From contig JAKUCV010000976.1 of NCBI GenBank assembly GCA_028386065.3, positions 34,739-98,738 on the forward strand: DNA of 64,000 nucleotides, in the 5' to 3' direction. Under the pieces are notes generated by a model that saw nothing but the letters and a program-made list of their open reading frames with translations, made no database searches and was not told the origin of the DNA. Shown here in pieces: positions 1-11,662 of the stretch. How positions within the stretch are numbered: the first letter of the stretch is position 1; every line of letters starts with the position of its first letter. This stretch comes from Turnera subulata (Eukaryota; Streptophyta; Magnoliopsida; Malpighiales; Passifloraceae). The position numbers and the translations under genes were made by a program.

Positions 1-607
1 TTATGACAAGAAAAGCAAAGAACTTCCAGAATTGAATGCAACAAAAACAAGGCTTCTCATTGGTAGAGAACCAAGTCAATTTTGAAGCCATTATAGCCAT
101 TGGAGAGAGTATCCCCCTCCTTTCTATATAAAGAGGTCTTAAACCTCTCTGAAACTAAGCCTAGCCATTTGGAGTCCAACATTGAGAGATTCTAAGACTA
201 AGATTGCGCTTATCTCGTGTGAATTTTTTATGCTAAACTTTTGTGATACGGCAACAACCCTAGAATCAACACTAGTTTTACCTCCGAATCAATCTATTCG
301 TCCTAATCTTCAATCTCAATCAAACTAATTGCAATTCTCCCCTTCACCTCCTAATCAGCAAGGATTAGATAACAAGTAGCAAGAATCTCAACAAGAATTT
401 TGTGAATCTATTTTTCACCTCCTAAACAGTAAGGGATAGGCAACAAAGAGATTAGAAACACAAGGAAAAGAATTAAATGCCACAAGCTTAAAAACTTGAT
501 AAGCCAGAATAAATCACTCAATCAAAGAAAATCTCAAAGGCAATTTCTATTATGAATAAACCAAGCTAGTTGACATAAGCAAATAAAAAGAATTGTTTAT
601 ACTAATC
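1..607. other. non-coding flank, possible LTR fragment
   Basis: No convincing coding sequence. A TATA-like TATATAAA lies at about 125-132, and two similar blocks beginning CACCTCCTAA (about 347 and 417) are each followed by an A-rich stretch. This could be the U3/R part of an LTR cut by the window edge, but only one end is visible, so the call is tentative. Confidence 0.25.
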
Positions 608-811
608 TTAAACAACCAAGTCGGCAAAACTTAAAACCTTAAACAAATTGGGCTTGTCTTCGTCCTCCTCCTCTTCCTCTTCCTCCTCCAAAATGGTGCG
701 GCGTCCAGCGATTTCGACGAGGTCTTCGTCATCATTGTGGGAAGATCTGGCGGCATTGTTGTCACCGTCGAGGTAGTGGTCGAAGACGGTGATGTCTTGC
801 TGTGAGGCCAT
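608..811 (-). CDS. possible first exon of an acidic protein
   Basis: This 67-codon frame starts at an ATG at 811 on the minus strand and ends at a stop at 608. The product is acidic: Asp-rich near residues 11-30 and a run of eight Glu at about 43-50, then a short tail ending FKVLSFADLVV. A GT after GCCGACTTG near the end could be a 5' splice site, which would make this the first exon of a longer gene, but no following exon is recognisable in the 607 bases left. I do not recognise the family. The Glu run comes from a GAG-type trinucleotide repeat, so the frame could also be fortuitous. Confidence 0.28.
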   Translation of the reverse strand: MASQQDITVFDHYLDGDNNAARSSHNDDEDLVEIAGRRTILEEEEEEEEDEDKPNLFKVLSFADLVV

Positions 812-1958
812 AATAGATCTAAAGGAAAGACACTAATTAGTGATTAGTAATTTTTTTTTTAAAAAAAAGAGGAAATTAGGTTTGGTTAACGGGTAGGTTG
901 TGGTGGTGATGATGGTGGTGACTGGTGATGATGGCGGTGGTTGTAAAACAACAAAGTTTTTTTAGTTTTGTTTCGTTAGAAGTTAATAAGAGGGGAAGAT
1001 AATAGTGGACCATATGCTGTTTTTAATATCGATTAATTAGTTAGATGTAGTTTCTACTTTTGGACAAAACCAAAATCTTTGGTCATAATTAGGTTTTAAT
1101 TTTTAATATCCTGCAATTAATTAGTTAAATATAGTTTTTACTTTTGGGCAACATCAAAATCTTTGGTATTAATTAGTTAAATATAGTTTTTACTTTTTTG
1201 GCAAAATCAAAATCTTTGGTCATAATTAGGTACATCTGTCTATTAATTATTATATTAAAATTCATCTTGGTACGTTTTCATAAGAATTTCTAAATGGGAC
1301 AATATAAAAAATTGTGATGTTTTGGTTTGGTGGTGGTTAATAAATATTATCACACACTTTTAAAATAAAAAAATAATAAAAAAAATTTAAAATAAAAAAT
1401 TAAATATTTGGCTAAAAATGGGTACTTTTAAAATAAAAACTATATCTTTTATATTTTTATGTTTAAAAATTATGACAGATAAATAATATTTTTAGTTAAA
1501 TTAATTAATTTATCTTGACACTAAATTAATCACGGTACAATAATGTGTTTGGTTATTAATTTTTTTTTTTCTATTTGTCCTTATTTGGACTTCTCTTATT
1601 AAAAATATAACAAGTTAATTCAAATAAAGTTAAATTAATACATGGTAAGTGTCAACTTACGATAGGACCACCTCACCTAAGGGCGCTACCCGGGCGCGCA
1701 TCGCCACGTGGACAGTCTACATCATCTCATGGCACACGCCAATTGGGGTGAACAGTGGCCCAAATTTGACTTTGGGTAAATTGAAAACAAAAATTGGATA
1801 ATTGAGAGGGTCAATTGATCCAAATTGGATAAATGGGATGAGAAATTGAGGATTTTATAGCTTGATATCCAAACTGAGTATTTTAGAATAACACAGGGGG
1901 TATAAAAGTAGTTTAGCCATCATCAAAACAACATAATAATCACGAGAATTATTAAGAA
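812..1958. other. AT-rich intergenic DNA
   Basis: No gene seen. It contains the imperfect tandem repeat at 1032-1230 and a less AT-rich stretch at 1660-1760 with GC-rich and CACGTG-like sequence. Confidence 0.6.
1032..1230. repeat. imperfect tandem repeat, three copies
   Basis: Three related units, each running from TTAATTAGTTA through TTTTTACTTTTGG to AAAATCTTTGGT, begin near 1033, 1118 and 1169. The spacing is uneven because the first gap holds an extra 25 bases or so. Confidence 0.6.
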
Positions 1959-2080
1959 CTAGTACACATCCCGTGCAATACACGGGCTTGGAATTTGGGT
2001 TTGTGTTTGATCATAATTATAATATTTTGTATTATATAATATTATTTATTTTTGAAAAACTAAAACATAATAAAACTTAG

Positions 2081-2517
2081 TGTGACCCCCCGGGGTCTAT
2101 GAGGGCGGGAAGTGTACGCCGGTGCCGGGATGAGCATGGACAAGGAGCGGCTTCTGGCAGGCTTCTAAACGGAGGGGCACGGGAATGAACCGATCCACAC
2201 CGGAATAGGAGAGATCCTGAGACTGTGTAGGGATGGGGCTGCACAGTGAGGGCGATTTCGAGGTTGTACAGGTATGGGACTGTACAATTGAGAGTAGCCT
2301 AAATGGTTTGATGGGTACTAACTATATCAACAAGGTGCACTTACCTTTTCGGTGCTCATTCTAGAAAAACTCCACAGTTAAACGTGTTTGACTTGGAGCA
2401 ATTCTAGGATGGGTGACCTCCTGGGAAGTTTTCTCCAGAAACGTGCGAGTGAGGACAAAGCATGTTGGAAAGGTCCGTGTTGGTCTGTAGTGACAGTCGA
2501 CAAGCCGGGACGTTACA
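2081..2517 (+). mobile_element. Cassandra solo LTR
   Basis: A 437-bp LTR starts TGTGACCCCC and ends GACGTTACA. It is flanked by the perfect 5-bp target duplication CTTAG (2076-2080 and 2518-2522). It carries an embedded 5S rRNA-like segment, the defining trait of Cassandra, a terminal-repeat retrotransposon in miniature found across vascular plants. No second LTR or internal region is present, so it is a solo LTR left by recombination. Confidence 0.9.
2353..2429 (+). promoter_or_regulatory. 5S rRNA-derived Pol III promoter segment of Cassandra
   Basis: The segment matches the 3' half of plant 5S rRNA: ACTCCACAGTTAAACGTG near 2369-2386 and GGATGGGTGACCTCCTGGGA at 2407-2426, which is the C-box end of the internal control region. 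In Cassandra this segment lies in the LTR in sense orientation and is thought to allow Pol III transcription. Confidence 0.75.
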
Positions 2518-3337
2518 CTTAGCATATTAAAAATAACACAGAATATTAATACGCACTTGTGTAGAAGGAAAACTTACAAATAACGGTATTTTTTAGAGAA
2601 TAAATTATGAAAAAATAGTGTTACTAAGAGAGAATGTATTTAAATAGAAAAAGTTGATGCCCAAAAAAAACATGTTAGAAGTTATTCAAATCATCTTATT
2701 ATTTTTTATAAAAAACAATTAAAAATAATAATACAAAGAAGATGATCTTATCAACATCTTATCATTGTTTTTAAAAAGAGATAAAAAAATAACTAAATTA
2801 TAAAATAATAACTAAGATAATTATAAATGCAACGCATGTCTTGTTTATAATGCTCTTCAACTCCCAGGTGTCTTCTCTTAAATCACTCCTGAGAAGTGTC
2901 TCTGCTATATATATATATATAAATTATATAATAGATAGATGCTTCATTAAAATACTAAATATAATTAATCTTAATTAATCAGCTAATTAAGTCATTAATC
3001 ACATGTTTTGTTTTTTTTTTTTTTTACGAAGACATGTCATGTTTTGGTTAACATATACATAGATATAGATAATAGATAATTTTAAAAGAAGAAAGAAAAA
3101 AGAAAAAAAGAAAAGAGAAAGGGTTATTACTTATTACATGAGATGATGTATGAGTGCCATAACAACGACGTCGTCTTTCAGCGGAGGCAACAAAGTGAAA
3201 AACCCAGCGAAACAATCAAATCACACTCTTCGCCAGTCGGTCAATCATCATCCATCGCTCCTAGCGTTTCTCCCTACGAACAAATTTGCCTCCTCCCGGC
3301 ACGTTAAAGCAGAAAGAGAAGACAAAGAAGCAAGAAG

Positions 3338-3650
3338 ATGGTAACTTGTTCGATCTCCTATCCTCCTCCTGAATTCTTCTTCTTTCTTTGTTCCTTAAAG
3401 AAATAATTTTGTTAGATTTTCCTTTTAATTGAAGAAACTCTTCTCTTGTCTTTGGTGGTTGTGGTACTGACTGGGTAGGTTTGCATAATGTGCCTTTTAC
3501 CACTCTTCCTGGTCCCGATCGTCAACTTACTCCCTCTCCTCTTTGATTATCTCATGGTAAGACGAAAGAAGAAGACGACGACAACTCCTCTGTTTCTTCG
3601 CATCTAGCTTGCTTGTTATTGGGATTGTGATGGCTGATCGAGTTTGTTCG

Positions 3651-3736
<86 letters not shown>

Positions 3737-4539
3737 GGGCAAAATTTACGCGCTGTTCGGATGGGAGTACAGGAAGCCGGAACGAGTTCCTCCGGCTTGC
3801 CCTTATAAGCCTGCCGCCGAAAAGGATAACAACAACAACAACCCCCCTAAAGTGAGTGAAAAATTGATATCCTCTCATTCTTTTTCTTCTTTCTTTTACC
3901 CATTTTTTTAATTGATCTCCGTTTAATTAGATTTTTTTGTGCAATTTTGTGGTTGATGGAGTGGGAGAGAGTGACACAAATTGCAAAAATAATAATTTCT
4001 AGGATAGTTAGCTTGCAAAAATAATCATATTCATATTGTTGGCGTCTAGGTTTTTGCTGCGATCCCCTCCTTTTCCCCGACAAAATTAAATTCATTTGTG
4101 CTGCGCAATCTGGAGAAAGTGCTGAGACTAAACTATGCTCTTATAAAAAATGCCTAGCTTGAGTGAAGAAGATTAACTGGATTTGAAATGTTGAGTTGTT
4201 GCAAATATGGTAAGATGAGATAAGATGCTACCTAGGGGCAAGCTTTTTCTAAATCCCAAAATGACAGAAGTTTGCCTTTTGCTTCCTTTTGTGTATTGCC
4301 TATGATTTTTCCCCTTTGCATTCTGAACTCCTACTTCCCCTCCCCTGCTTGTTTGTTGGGGTTGGGGCTATTGTGTTTGTAGGCAATCTGCTTGCTTTTG
4401 TTTTTTGTGCTACTTTCATTAGTAGATAGTTTTTCTTGTTCATGAATCCATGTATTGGCAGGTGGTAGCGGAACGTGAAGCTTGTGAGCAAGAGCCTGTT
4501 TTGAAACCAGTACAAGTGGCATATGACAAGCAAGATTAA
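3338..4539 (+). CDS. small conserved protein, C18orf32 (UPF0729)-like, 90 aa
   Basis: Model: join 3338-3340, 3479-3556, 3738-3851, 4462-4539, all GT-AG and in phase. The first coding exon is only the ATG. The product starts [20 protein letters not shown], continues with a hydrophobic stretch to about residue 28, then [18 protein letters not shown], an Asn run, and a charged tail ending in DKQD. The MVCI start plus hydrophobic N terminus resembles eukaryotic C18orf32/UPF0729 proteins, which associate with the ER and lipid droplets in animals. That link is an inference from the N terminus and length. If the acceptor at 3478 is not used, the ATG at 3488 would give an 87-residue form. The intron before the third exon ends in a TTA repeat. 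Function in plants is unknown to me. Confidence 0.62.
3653..3736. repeat. (TTA)28 microsatellite at a splice acceptor
   Basis: Twenty-eight uninterrupted TTA units. The last A, with the following G, forms the AG acceptor of the intron ending at 3737, so the repeat takes the place of the usual pyrimidine tract. Confidence 0.95.
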
Positions 4540-6387
4540 AGTTTTGACTGCCTGCCTGTCCATGTGCTTAATATGCAACATCTCATGTAAGTTATTGAGG
4601 ACAAGGAATTCATGCTGTAAACCTCTGTCCTGCTCTCTGCTTCTGTATTTTAAGTTGCTTAAAGAGTTGCTATAAGATCACATTGATCATTTGATTTGCA
4701 ATGTCTAGGCAACTGCTGGATGTTCAAAAGTTAAGCGTGCTCCATTACAGTGAAAATTTTGACAGAGTGGTCCTCGGGTCTTACTGTTGTCTAATCCGAC
4801 CAGTTTGGTGTCTATGCACAATGAAATTCTAACTGGCTTAGATGATTGAGTTGTCCAAGTTCCAGGCAGCAGAATCGTATAAGCTCTTAGAAAAAGTCGT
4901 TTCTATTTAACTGTTGGTGGAATTCTAGTGTCTGCAATTGTCTGTTCAATTTGATGTGGGTAGTTCCTCAAGACATAGAAAACCAAAAATAGCTTGAAAA
5001 CTTGTTTCGTGAAGTTCTGGAGTCAAGAGCTGTTGTTTGATGTTTTAAGAGGTAATCTGAGACCTAAGCTAACAGAGTCACCCAGTCGCAAGGTCTGACT
5101 AGGATATTTAAGGTATAGCGAACTTGAACCGTGGACCCTTATTGGTGTAGATTTTCACCCATCTGAATCTCTATCTTATTTACAATTCAATTGCTATTTT
5201 TTTTACTCTCAATTACATTCTTCATCATCAAACATCAAATTCAACTTTTACTTTACTGTTTCAGCCTTACAAATTGAGTCTTCTGGTTAATTATTTTTAC
5301 TTGGTCCTTATGGATACGAACTTTGAGTACTACTGTCTTGCAGAATGGCCGCATCACCTGGTATGATGGATGATACACCATGAAGAACTAGCCAAAGGAG
5401 ATGTTTAAAGAAACAAAAAACAAAAAAAATAATGGCAATGTCAAGTAGAGTTTTGACTCTTTAGAGTTAAGTCAAAAGGTGGAGTGATTTGAACCTGTTA
5501 AACGCACCCTTATTGGTCAGCATTGTTGCTCTATGATAAAGTGTAATTTTATATATATATATATAATGGTTGTTTCTGTATGCATATCTTTTACACAATT
5601 GAACCTTAACCTCAAAAAATTAGGATGGCCGTCATAAATAAAACTTAGAAATTCTAGGATTTAATCACGGTTATCCTGAGTCGGCTTGTGACATATTCTA
5701 GGACACTCAGCCTATCTAGGAGCTAAAGCCCACTAGATTGGTCCAGCCCCGTTTACGTTGGCTTAAACACCATGAATTTTTATTTTTATTTTTAGAAAAT
5801 TTTATTTTCTTTTGTCATTCCAGTAAAAAGGATGTGAAATGTAGAAGATGCGGAAGGTTGATTGGACGAGCTAGCTTAAAGTGTCAATGGGGTAGATATC
5901 TTATTATGGACAGTTTTATCATGTCATAACCGAACAAGTTTCAAGTGGATTGCCGATAGTAATCTGAGGTGCGTAAATATGGACTCCAATAACAATAATA
6001 ATGGGTGTTGTACACTACCGGTCCAGAAAATGCCTGATATAATTTATAAATTAGTATACAATATGACAATTTATTGTAAGTACTATTTTAATATTCCCCT
6101 TATTTCCTTTAATGATTTATCCAAATAAAATAAAATATAAATAAATTTTCTCCGTGGATCCGCAGCACCATTGCGGCCGGCCTTTTTGCAAGCGCTTTAA
6201 ATTTGATTGAAACCGATCGCCTGTTCCTTTTGTCGATAGCTCCCCGTTGTTGCCTTGTATCCAAATCCGTTTCATGTTGTAACAGCAAATTAATCTTTAG
6301 CTTTTTCATCATCTTACGTACATGCGCTATGAATGTATGTAGCAACCTTTTTTTTTTCTTTTTAATTTTCTTGGTTATTCTGGACAG
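4540..6387. other. 3' flank and intergenic DNA of the small gene
   Basis: No coding sequence recognised. The first few hundred bases probably hold the 3' UTR of the upstream gene. The rest is moderately AT-rich with scattered homopolymers and no clear repeat termini. Confidence 0.5.
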
Positions 6388-6510
6388 GTCCCTATACTAA
6401 TGCATCTAAGTGGCATAAGACCTTGGTTTCCACCAAGGCCACCCGGGTTCAAATCCGGGTGTTAGGGTACATAGGATTAGTGAGCATATCTCTGTTGTAA
6501 ACCAAAAAAA
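6388..6510 (+). mobile_element. tRNA-derived SINE-like unit
   Basis: A tRNA-like head (about 6388-6470) has an A-box-like TGGCATAAGACC at 6411-6422 and a perfect B-box GGTTCAAATCC at 6446-6456. The CCCTA and TAGGG ends can pair like an acceptor stem, and CCTTGG/CCAAGG like an anticodon arm. A short tail follows, ending TTGTAAACC and an A run. Irregular D-arm spacing argues against a working tRNA gene. No clear target duplication was found. Confidence 0.45.
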
Positions 6511-6878
6511 TATAATAAAATATCAGCCGCCCAAAAAAAACCATATAACATTTCCGTGATGACGGAAAAGTTTATAAATATACAATATTGTCAAATAATT
6601 AGACGGCTAAAAGTATTAGAAGAACTTCAAACGAGGAAATAGATAGAACTACCAGTAAAATAACAAAATAATTTGACAAAAAAAAAAGAAGAAGAACGGA
6701 TTGCTGCAGACAGCAAATATATAGATGGGATATGTCATATGATGATGCGGCCGGCTACATTGAATCCTGTATCTACAAATAAACGTAACAAGGAAAGCTC
6801 TCTTTTAACCAGATGTACAGCTTGTTTGCAATCAAAAGGAATAAACAATGACTGATGTCCAGATTCTATATATCTATA
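6511..6878. other. AT-rich spacer
   Basis: No supported gene or repeat. Ends in a short TATC/TATA-rich run just before the Helitron start. Confidence 0.5.
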
Positions 6879-7188
6879 TCTATATACTATACTATATATA
6901 AAAGCACAATCTCATCTAATTAAGGGACACCAAAATTAAAAGACAGAAATACCCTTACTTACTTTATGTTTTAATTAATGGCTTAATCGTCAATTTTCAT
7001 TCGGATATAATACTTTTTTTTTTAATCATGAATTGAGGTCACCCAGTATAAACTTGCTTTCCAACGAAATTTGCTTTTCAAACAAAATTCAATTAGTCGG
7101 CCAAACTCCAAGTCAATAAAGGATACAAGTCAGAATACAAAGCACCGAATATAAACTTGCTATATGTCTATGGAGAAAACAATATTAA

Positions 7189-7297
7189 TTAGTTATTGAT
7201 ACTTTGCATGGAGAAAACAGCATTAATTGTTACACGTCCAGACAAATACGATTGACTTTAAGAGTGCAATTTTGTTTTTGGTTGAACTATGTGTCAT
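7189..7297 (+). repeat. 109-bp direct repeat, copy 1
   Basis: Nearly identical to 7771-7879 (TTAGTT…TTGAACTATG…GTCAT), about 580 bp away in the same orientation inside the Helitron. Confidence 0.85.
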
Positions 7298-7770
7298 ACC
7301 TATGGCTAATCCAGAGTTAAGTCTAAAATAATTAAAATAAAGAAAAACAGATGGTATCCCTTTGGTATTTTTTTTTTCAGCTTTCCTTTTTCTTTTTACC
7401 TTTTCTCTCCAACGAATCTATTTAAGTTACTATTTATGTTTACCTGACGAATAAATACCATGCACATTGTCTAAATCCTAAAAAAATAAATGAAAAAAGC
7501 TAATTATAAATTTATTTATTATAATTAAAAATTTATTTTAAAATAAATAAAAATTATATCAAGGATAATTTTATTTCAATTGAATTTCCTAAAAAAAGAG
7601 ATACCATTAGGCTCCATGTGTGATGTGTAAAACAAAAATACAATACATATGCATTCTGGTTTAAATACCAAAAAAATAGTATAGCCATTAACTAATTACC
7701 AACTTATATTAGTCATTCATTAGGGTGCCATCTTAAATCATATCGCTTGATTTATAAATATTTGATTTAA

Positions 7771-7879
7771 TTAGTTCTTGATACTTTGCATAGAGAAAAA
7801 AACATTAATTGTTACACGTCCAGACAAGTAAGATTGACTTTAAGAGTGCAATTTTGTTTTTGGTTGAACTATGCGTCAT
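7771..7879 (+). repeat. 109-bp direct repeat, copy 2
   Basis: Partner of 7189-7297 with about ten mismatches. An internal duplication in the Helitron leader. Confidence 0.85.
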
Positions 7880-8281
7880 CTTTTAGATTTGGTTTTGTTT
7901 ATTCGATTTTAATGTTATTTTCATGTGCTTTAAAAAATAATAGGCGAGCTACAATGCATCCTCATCAATAAATTACAAGAAAAAATGTAGGAAGATCTAA
8001 AGAAGATCGACCTTAAATTATTGGTCATGAGACAAGGTTCTATAGAATCCTACCGCAATGATAGATCAGCAGACGAAACATGGAAAATAATTTCCGTAGA
8101 TAATGAGGTAAAAATACATGGATATCTATTATTTACTTTATTTAATAATATTTAAACTGCACAAATAATATTCATATTTTAATATTAATTTTTCGCTCAC
8201 ATCTAAAGGGAACAAAGACACAAGCTACAATATTTAGCGATGGAGTCGCGAAATTCAGAGATATATTTCAGAAAAGACAAA

Positions 8282-11200
8282 TGAAACACCCAGATCTAAA
8301 TTTACCCAACATACAATAATTATCGATCAACAGCGCCACCACGTGGCCATCATACAAAGAAAGTAAGATCCACAACAGTACAACATCAAACAGTCATGCA
8401 ATTACATTTTTGTCATCCGACACGGGAATAACGTCATCAGCACAGCGGAAGCATTTTCTAGATATGCAGTGACAGCTCATGCAAAACTCAATGCAAATAA
8501 TTGGATCCGAGTCCTGACGGAGGAAACACCGCAACCGCTGGAATGCAATCCTGATTAATGATCAACTAATCTGCAAGGACTGTGTGAAAGGTGAGACCAA
8601 CCACTGTCTGACCGATAAACCGCAGTATACAGGCAACCGTAATAACATCGAACCAGCAACAAAAATAGGAAAGCATAGCAAGCACGTCATAGCAAGTAAT
8701 CCAAGCATTTATCCGACTAAAACTCTTAGATTGACAATTCACTATTACCCAACCACCTAGACTCACTGACAACTGTTAACAGACTTTCTAATTTTATTAT
8801 TAGGGCCCCGTCACGTGATAAGTATCGGTCGTACTTGGTAGCCAGGTTAGCTAACCCCAGGGTACTCCCCGTAAAACAAGAATCAACAAACCGGCATAGC
8901 CAGGGAGCGGACACCAAGCACATCTCCCCCAGTGCCAAAATAATAATAATATCCGGGAGCGGACACCAAGCACATCTCCTCCATAAATGGCCAACGAATC
9001 ACATATCACCAGCGGCTACCACCCAGTCGTACCTCTACCTTCCACGTGACATCTAGGTTTCTAAGTGATATTACCATATCTTTTTAATTTTTCTCTCAGA
9101 CTAACAGTAACTCTATCCATTGTATATTACATGTTACCGAGCAGGCACTCAGCCCCACAGCTCCTATGAGAAACCAATCCAATATCTCAAATTAGGTTAC
9201 TGTTATTAACAATATCTCAGGGTATACTTGATCACAAATAACTCACTTGGCACACTTGCCATAAGAAAATAGAATCAAGGATATCATGATAAAAACATAT
9301 CCACACAATCAAACATAACAATCATCGGACACACAGAGTCCAGGCATCATAATAAGGAACACAACAGAAACCATTATATCATAATCAAAATCAAGGCAAG
9401 TAACGTATTACAAACACATTAACAAACAATTCAAACACCAGCTCGAGTATCACAGGCAGCATACCGAGGTTTATAAGTTTATATCCTCACCTGGTACTCC
9501 TTGAAAACTGATATCTGGTTTAGCCTCGATATCCCTACATTTATAACAACGATAATTACTTGCAATGCACAAACAAAGAAGATCATGCATGATGCCGGTT
9601 AGTAATTATTAGATGACTTGTTTAATACCATATCCATTTTTATTATTCCCACAATTCCATTTAATATAAAGTCAGCCTTTCCAATTAGTTGGAAATCAAC
9701 TGGTTATATATTCTCAACCGGTATACTAATCATGCTTAATTTTAAATCAAAATTAGAACCGAGCATCCAGGCCGATATTCCGGCCCTTTAGTCGCTCGTG
9801 ATAATAAAATATATAAATCTGGGCCTTTTATTAATATTAGCCCAAGTAGAACATAAATTAAATAAAATCGGGAAATAAACACAATGGGCCTTCTTAATAG
9901 CCCACTCGGAAAATTAATTAAAAGCATATATTAATATCCATAAGCAAAGTATAAAATTAAACCATAAATTAGTACTTAATTAATTAAATTTTAAACGTCC
10001 GTTTAATTAACGTCGTTATAAAAGTTCGGGTCCGTTAATAGTCATAAACAGTCCAGGAAGGTCCGATAATTACCCAAAAGTCCATGTCCGGGTTCATTGG
10101 AAAATACCCGATACATCGCCGGAAAATCCCCGAGGCATCAGAATCTCGCCGAATTCCGGCAGTCACTGTTCACAGCAGCCCAAAGCAGTCCTCGGCTACT
10201 GTTCATCAGTGAACAGAACACCAACTCCACACCACCACAGCAACAATCCGAGCACCAACATCACCACCATAACTGCAGCTACTTTCCGGTGGCCGGAATT
10301 CCACCAAACCACCATGTCCATCAACCAAAACAACCCCACCCAAGTCCACAACAACATCATCAGCGGCATCATCACCACCACTAACGGCAAAACCTTTCCA
10401 TGGCAGCCAACATACCCACCAAACATCGAAACCAAAACCCCCAAATCAAAAACACAAAACCAAAAATCAAATTTCAGAAACCCAAAATAATTAATTGAAA
10501 CCCAATTAACAACGAAACCCAGAGGAAGCGAAGAGAAGAAGGGAGAGGAGCGGCCAGAGACTTACCCAGTCTTGGCTTTGCCGGCAGCAGCTCAGGGGAG
10601 GAGAACAGGGGTGGCGCGTGACAATCGGAGGCGATCGATTGTACTCTCGTCCTCTTGGGCTCCGGTGCGTGTCTCGCCGAGCGGAGAGTGCAGGCTCTCA
10701 ATTCGCTGCTCTTGTCGACGGTGAGCTCTACATCTCATTTCAGTGGTGTCGAGTCCGGCTCGGCTGGTGGTCGCGAGCAGAGGCAGAGAGGGGAGAAGAG
10801 AAGGGTGTAGGTGCTGGTGAGGCGGCGGCGTCTTGGGGATAGGGCAAGAAGGAAGAGGGTGGCGCGAGGGTGAGAGGGGGTGTCGATGGCGAAGGGGGAA
10901 GGAGAGGAGAAAGATGAGGGCAGTGGTGTGGGGGTCGGTGCACAAGGAGAAGATGGCGAGGAAATTTAAAGGAGAAGAGGAGAGGAAGAAGACAAGGAAG
11001 AGAAAAATATCTGGAAGGATGAGTAGTGAGGAAGAAGGGAAATCGAGAAGAAAAGTGAAGGGGAAGGAGAAGAAAAGAGTGAGGAAGAAGGAGGAGGAAG
11101 GAAAAATCGGGAAGAAAGAAAAGAGAAGAAGAAAAATATGGAGAAAAGAAAAATTAGATAGGAAAAGGAAAGAAAACGGGAAAAGGAGAAAAGATAAGAA

Positions 11201-11662
11201 AGAGGTGGCCCGGGAGAGAGAAAGACGGGGCTCGGTGTCGACAAAATTATTGGTCCGGGAATGGACCAAAATATCCTTCGATCCGACTCTTGATCAATTA
11301 TCGTCACAGAGGCATTTTTGTCTTTCCGAAATTCGTCCCGGTTCCGAAAGTACAACTTAGGCTCGGAAAATCCAATTAATTCTTCTGAGCGTCGTGCAAG
11401 TCCTGGAATTGTAAATCGAGGCTCGGTACGCTGTATAAAATTTTCGGTAACCCGGAATAACACTTGGAGTTAAATTCCAAGGCTTGGTCGTCGATGGAGA
11501 ATACCCCGAATAGTCTCGTATTACCGAAGATCAGATTCGAGGTTCGATTACTCTCGGTAAAATTCTCGGTTAACCTTGTTTAACAACGGTAAAACTTTAT
11601 TATCCATCGTGAAAGTCAAAACAACTCGGTAAAATTACGAAAATTTTACCCGGGTCGTTACA
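8282..11662 (-). mobile_element. solo LTR, diverged member of the giant-LTR family
   Basis: In plus-strand order it starts TGAAACACCC and ends CGGGTCGTTACA, the same termini as elements A and B, and is flanked by the 5-bp duplication ACAAA (8277-8281 and 11663-11667). Inner landmarks shared with A and B in the same order include CACAGCGGAAG (8441-8451), GGATCCGAGTCCTG (about 8502) and GGGCCCCGTCACG (about 8802). It is 3381 bp long with no internal region. The purine-rich low-complexity stretch at about 10900-11210 matches the position of the GA tract in A. It is too diverged to align by eye along most of its length. Confidence 0.85.
8902..8979. repeat. 26-bp repeat, two copies in the solo LTR
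   Basis: GGGAGCGGACACCAAGCACA followed by TCTCC occurs at about 8903 and 8955. GGGAG at one end and CTCCC at the other make each unit a loose dyad. Confidence 0.7.

Larger units (their letters stand above)
1959..2939 (-). mobile_element. non-autonomous Helitron containing a Cassandra LTR
   Basis: Read on the minus strand the element begins TCTATC at 2939 and ends CTAG at 1959, and it sits between A and T, as Helitrons do. A 6-bp stem with a 5-base loop (1970-1986, CCCGTG and CACGGG) lies just inside the 3' end, as the family requires. The 5' end continues into an AT-rich stretch and GCAGAGACAC, similar to the other Helitron starts in this window. About 540 bp remain once the nested LTR at 2081-2517 is removed. 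No coding sequence is seen. Confidence 0.6.

Noticed and set aside
6388..6470. Functional tRNA gene
   Set aside because: The A and B boxes are there, but the arms are irregular and an A-rich tail follows; better explained as a SINE head.
10592..11269. 225-codon minus-strand frame rich in Ser, Leu, Phe and Pro
   Set aside because: It lies in the purine/pyrimidine-biased part of the solo LTR; the opposite strand has an equally long Lys/Glu/Arg frame. Composition artefact.
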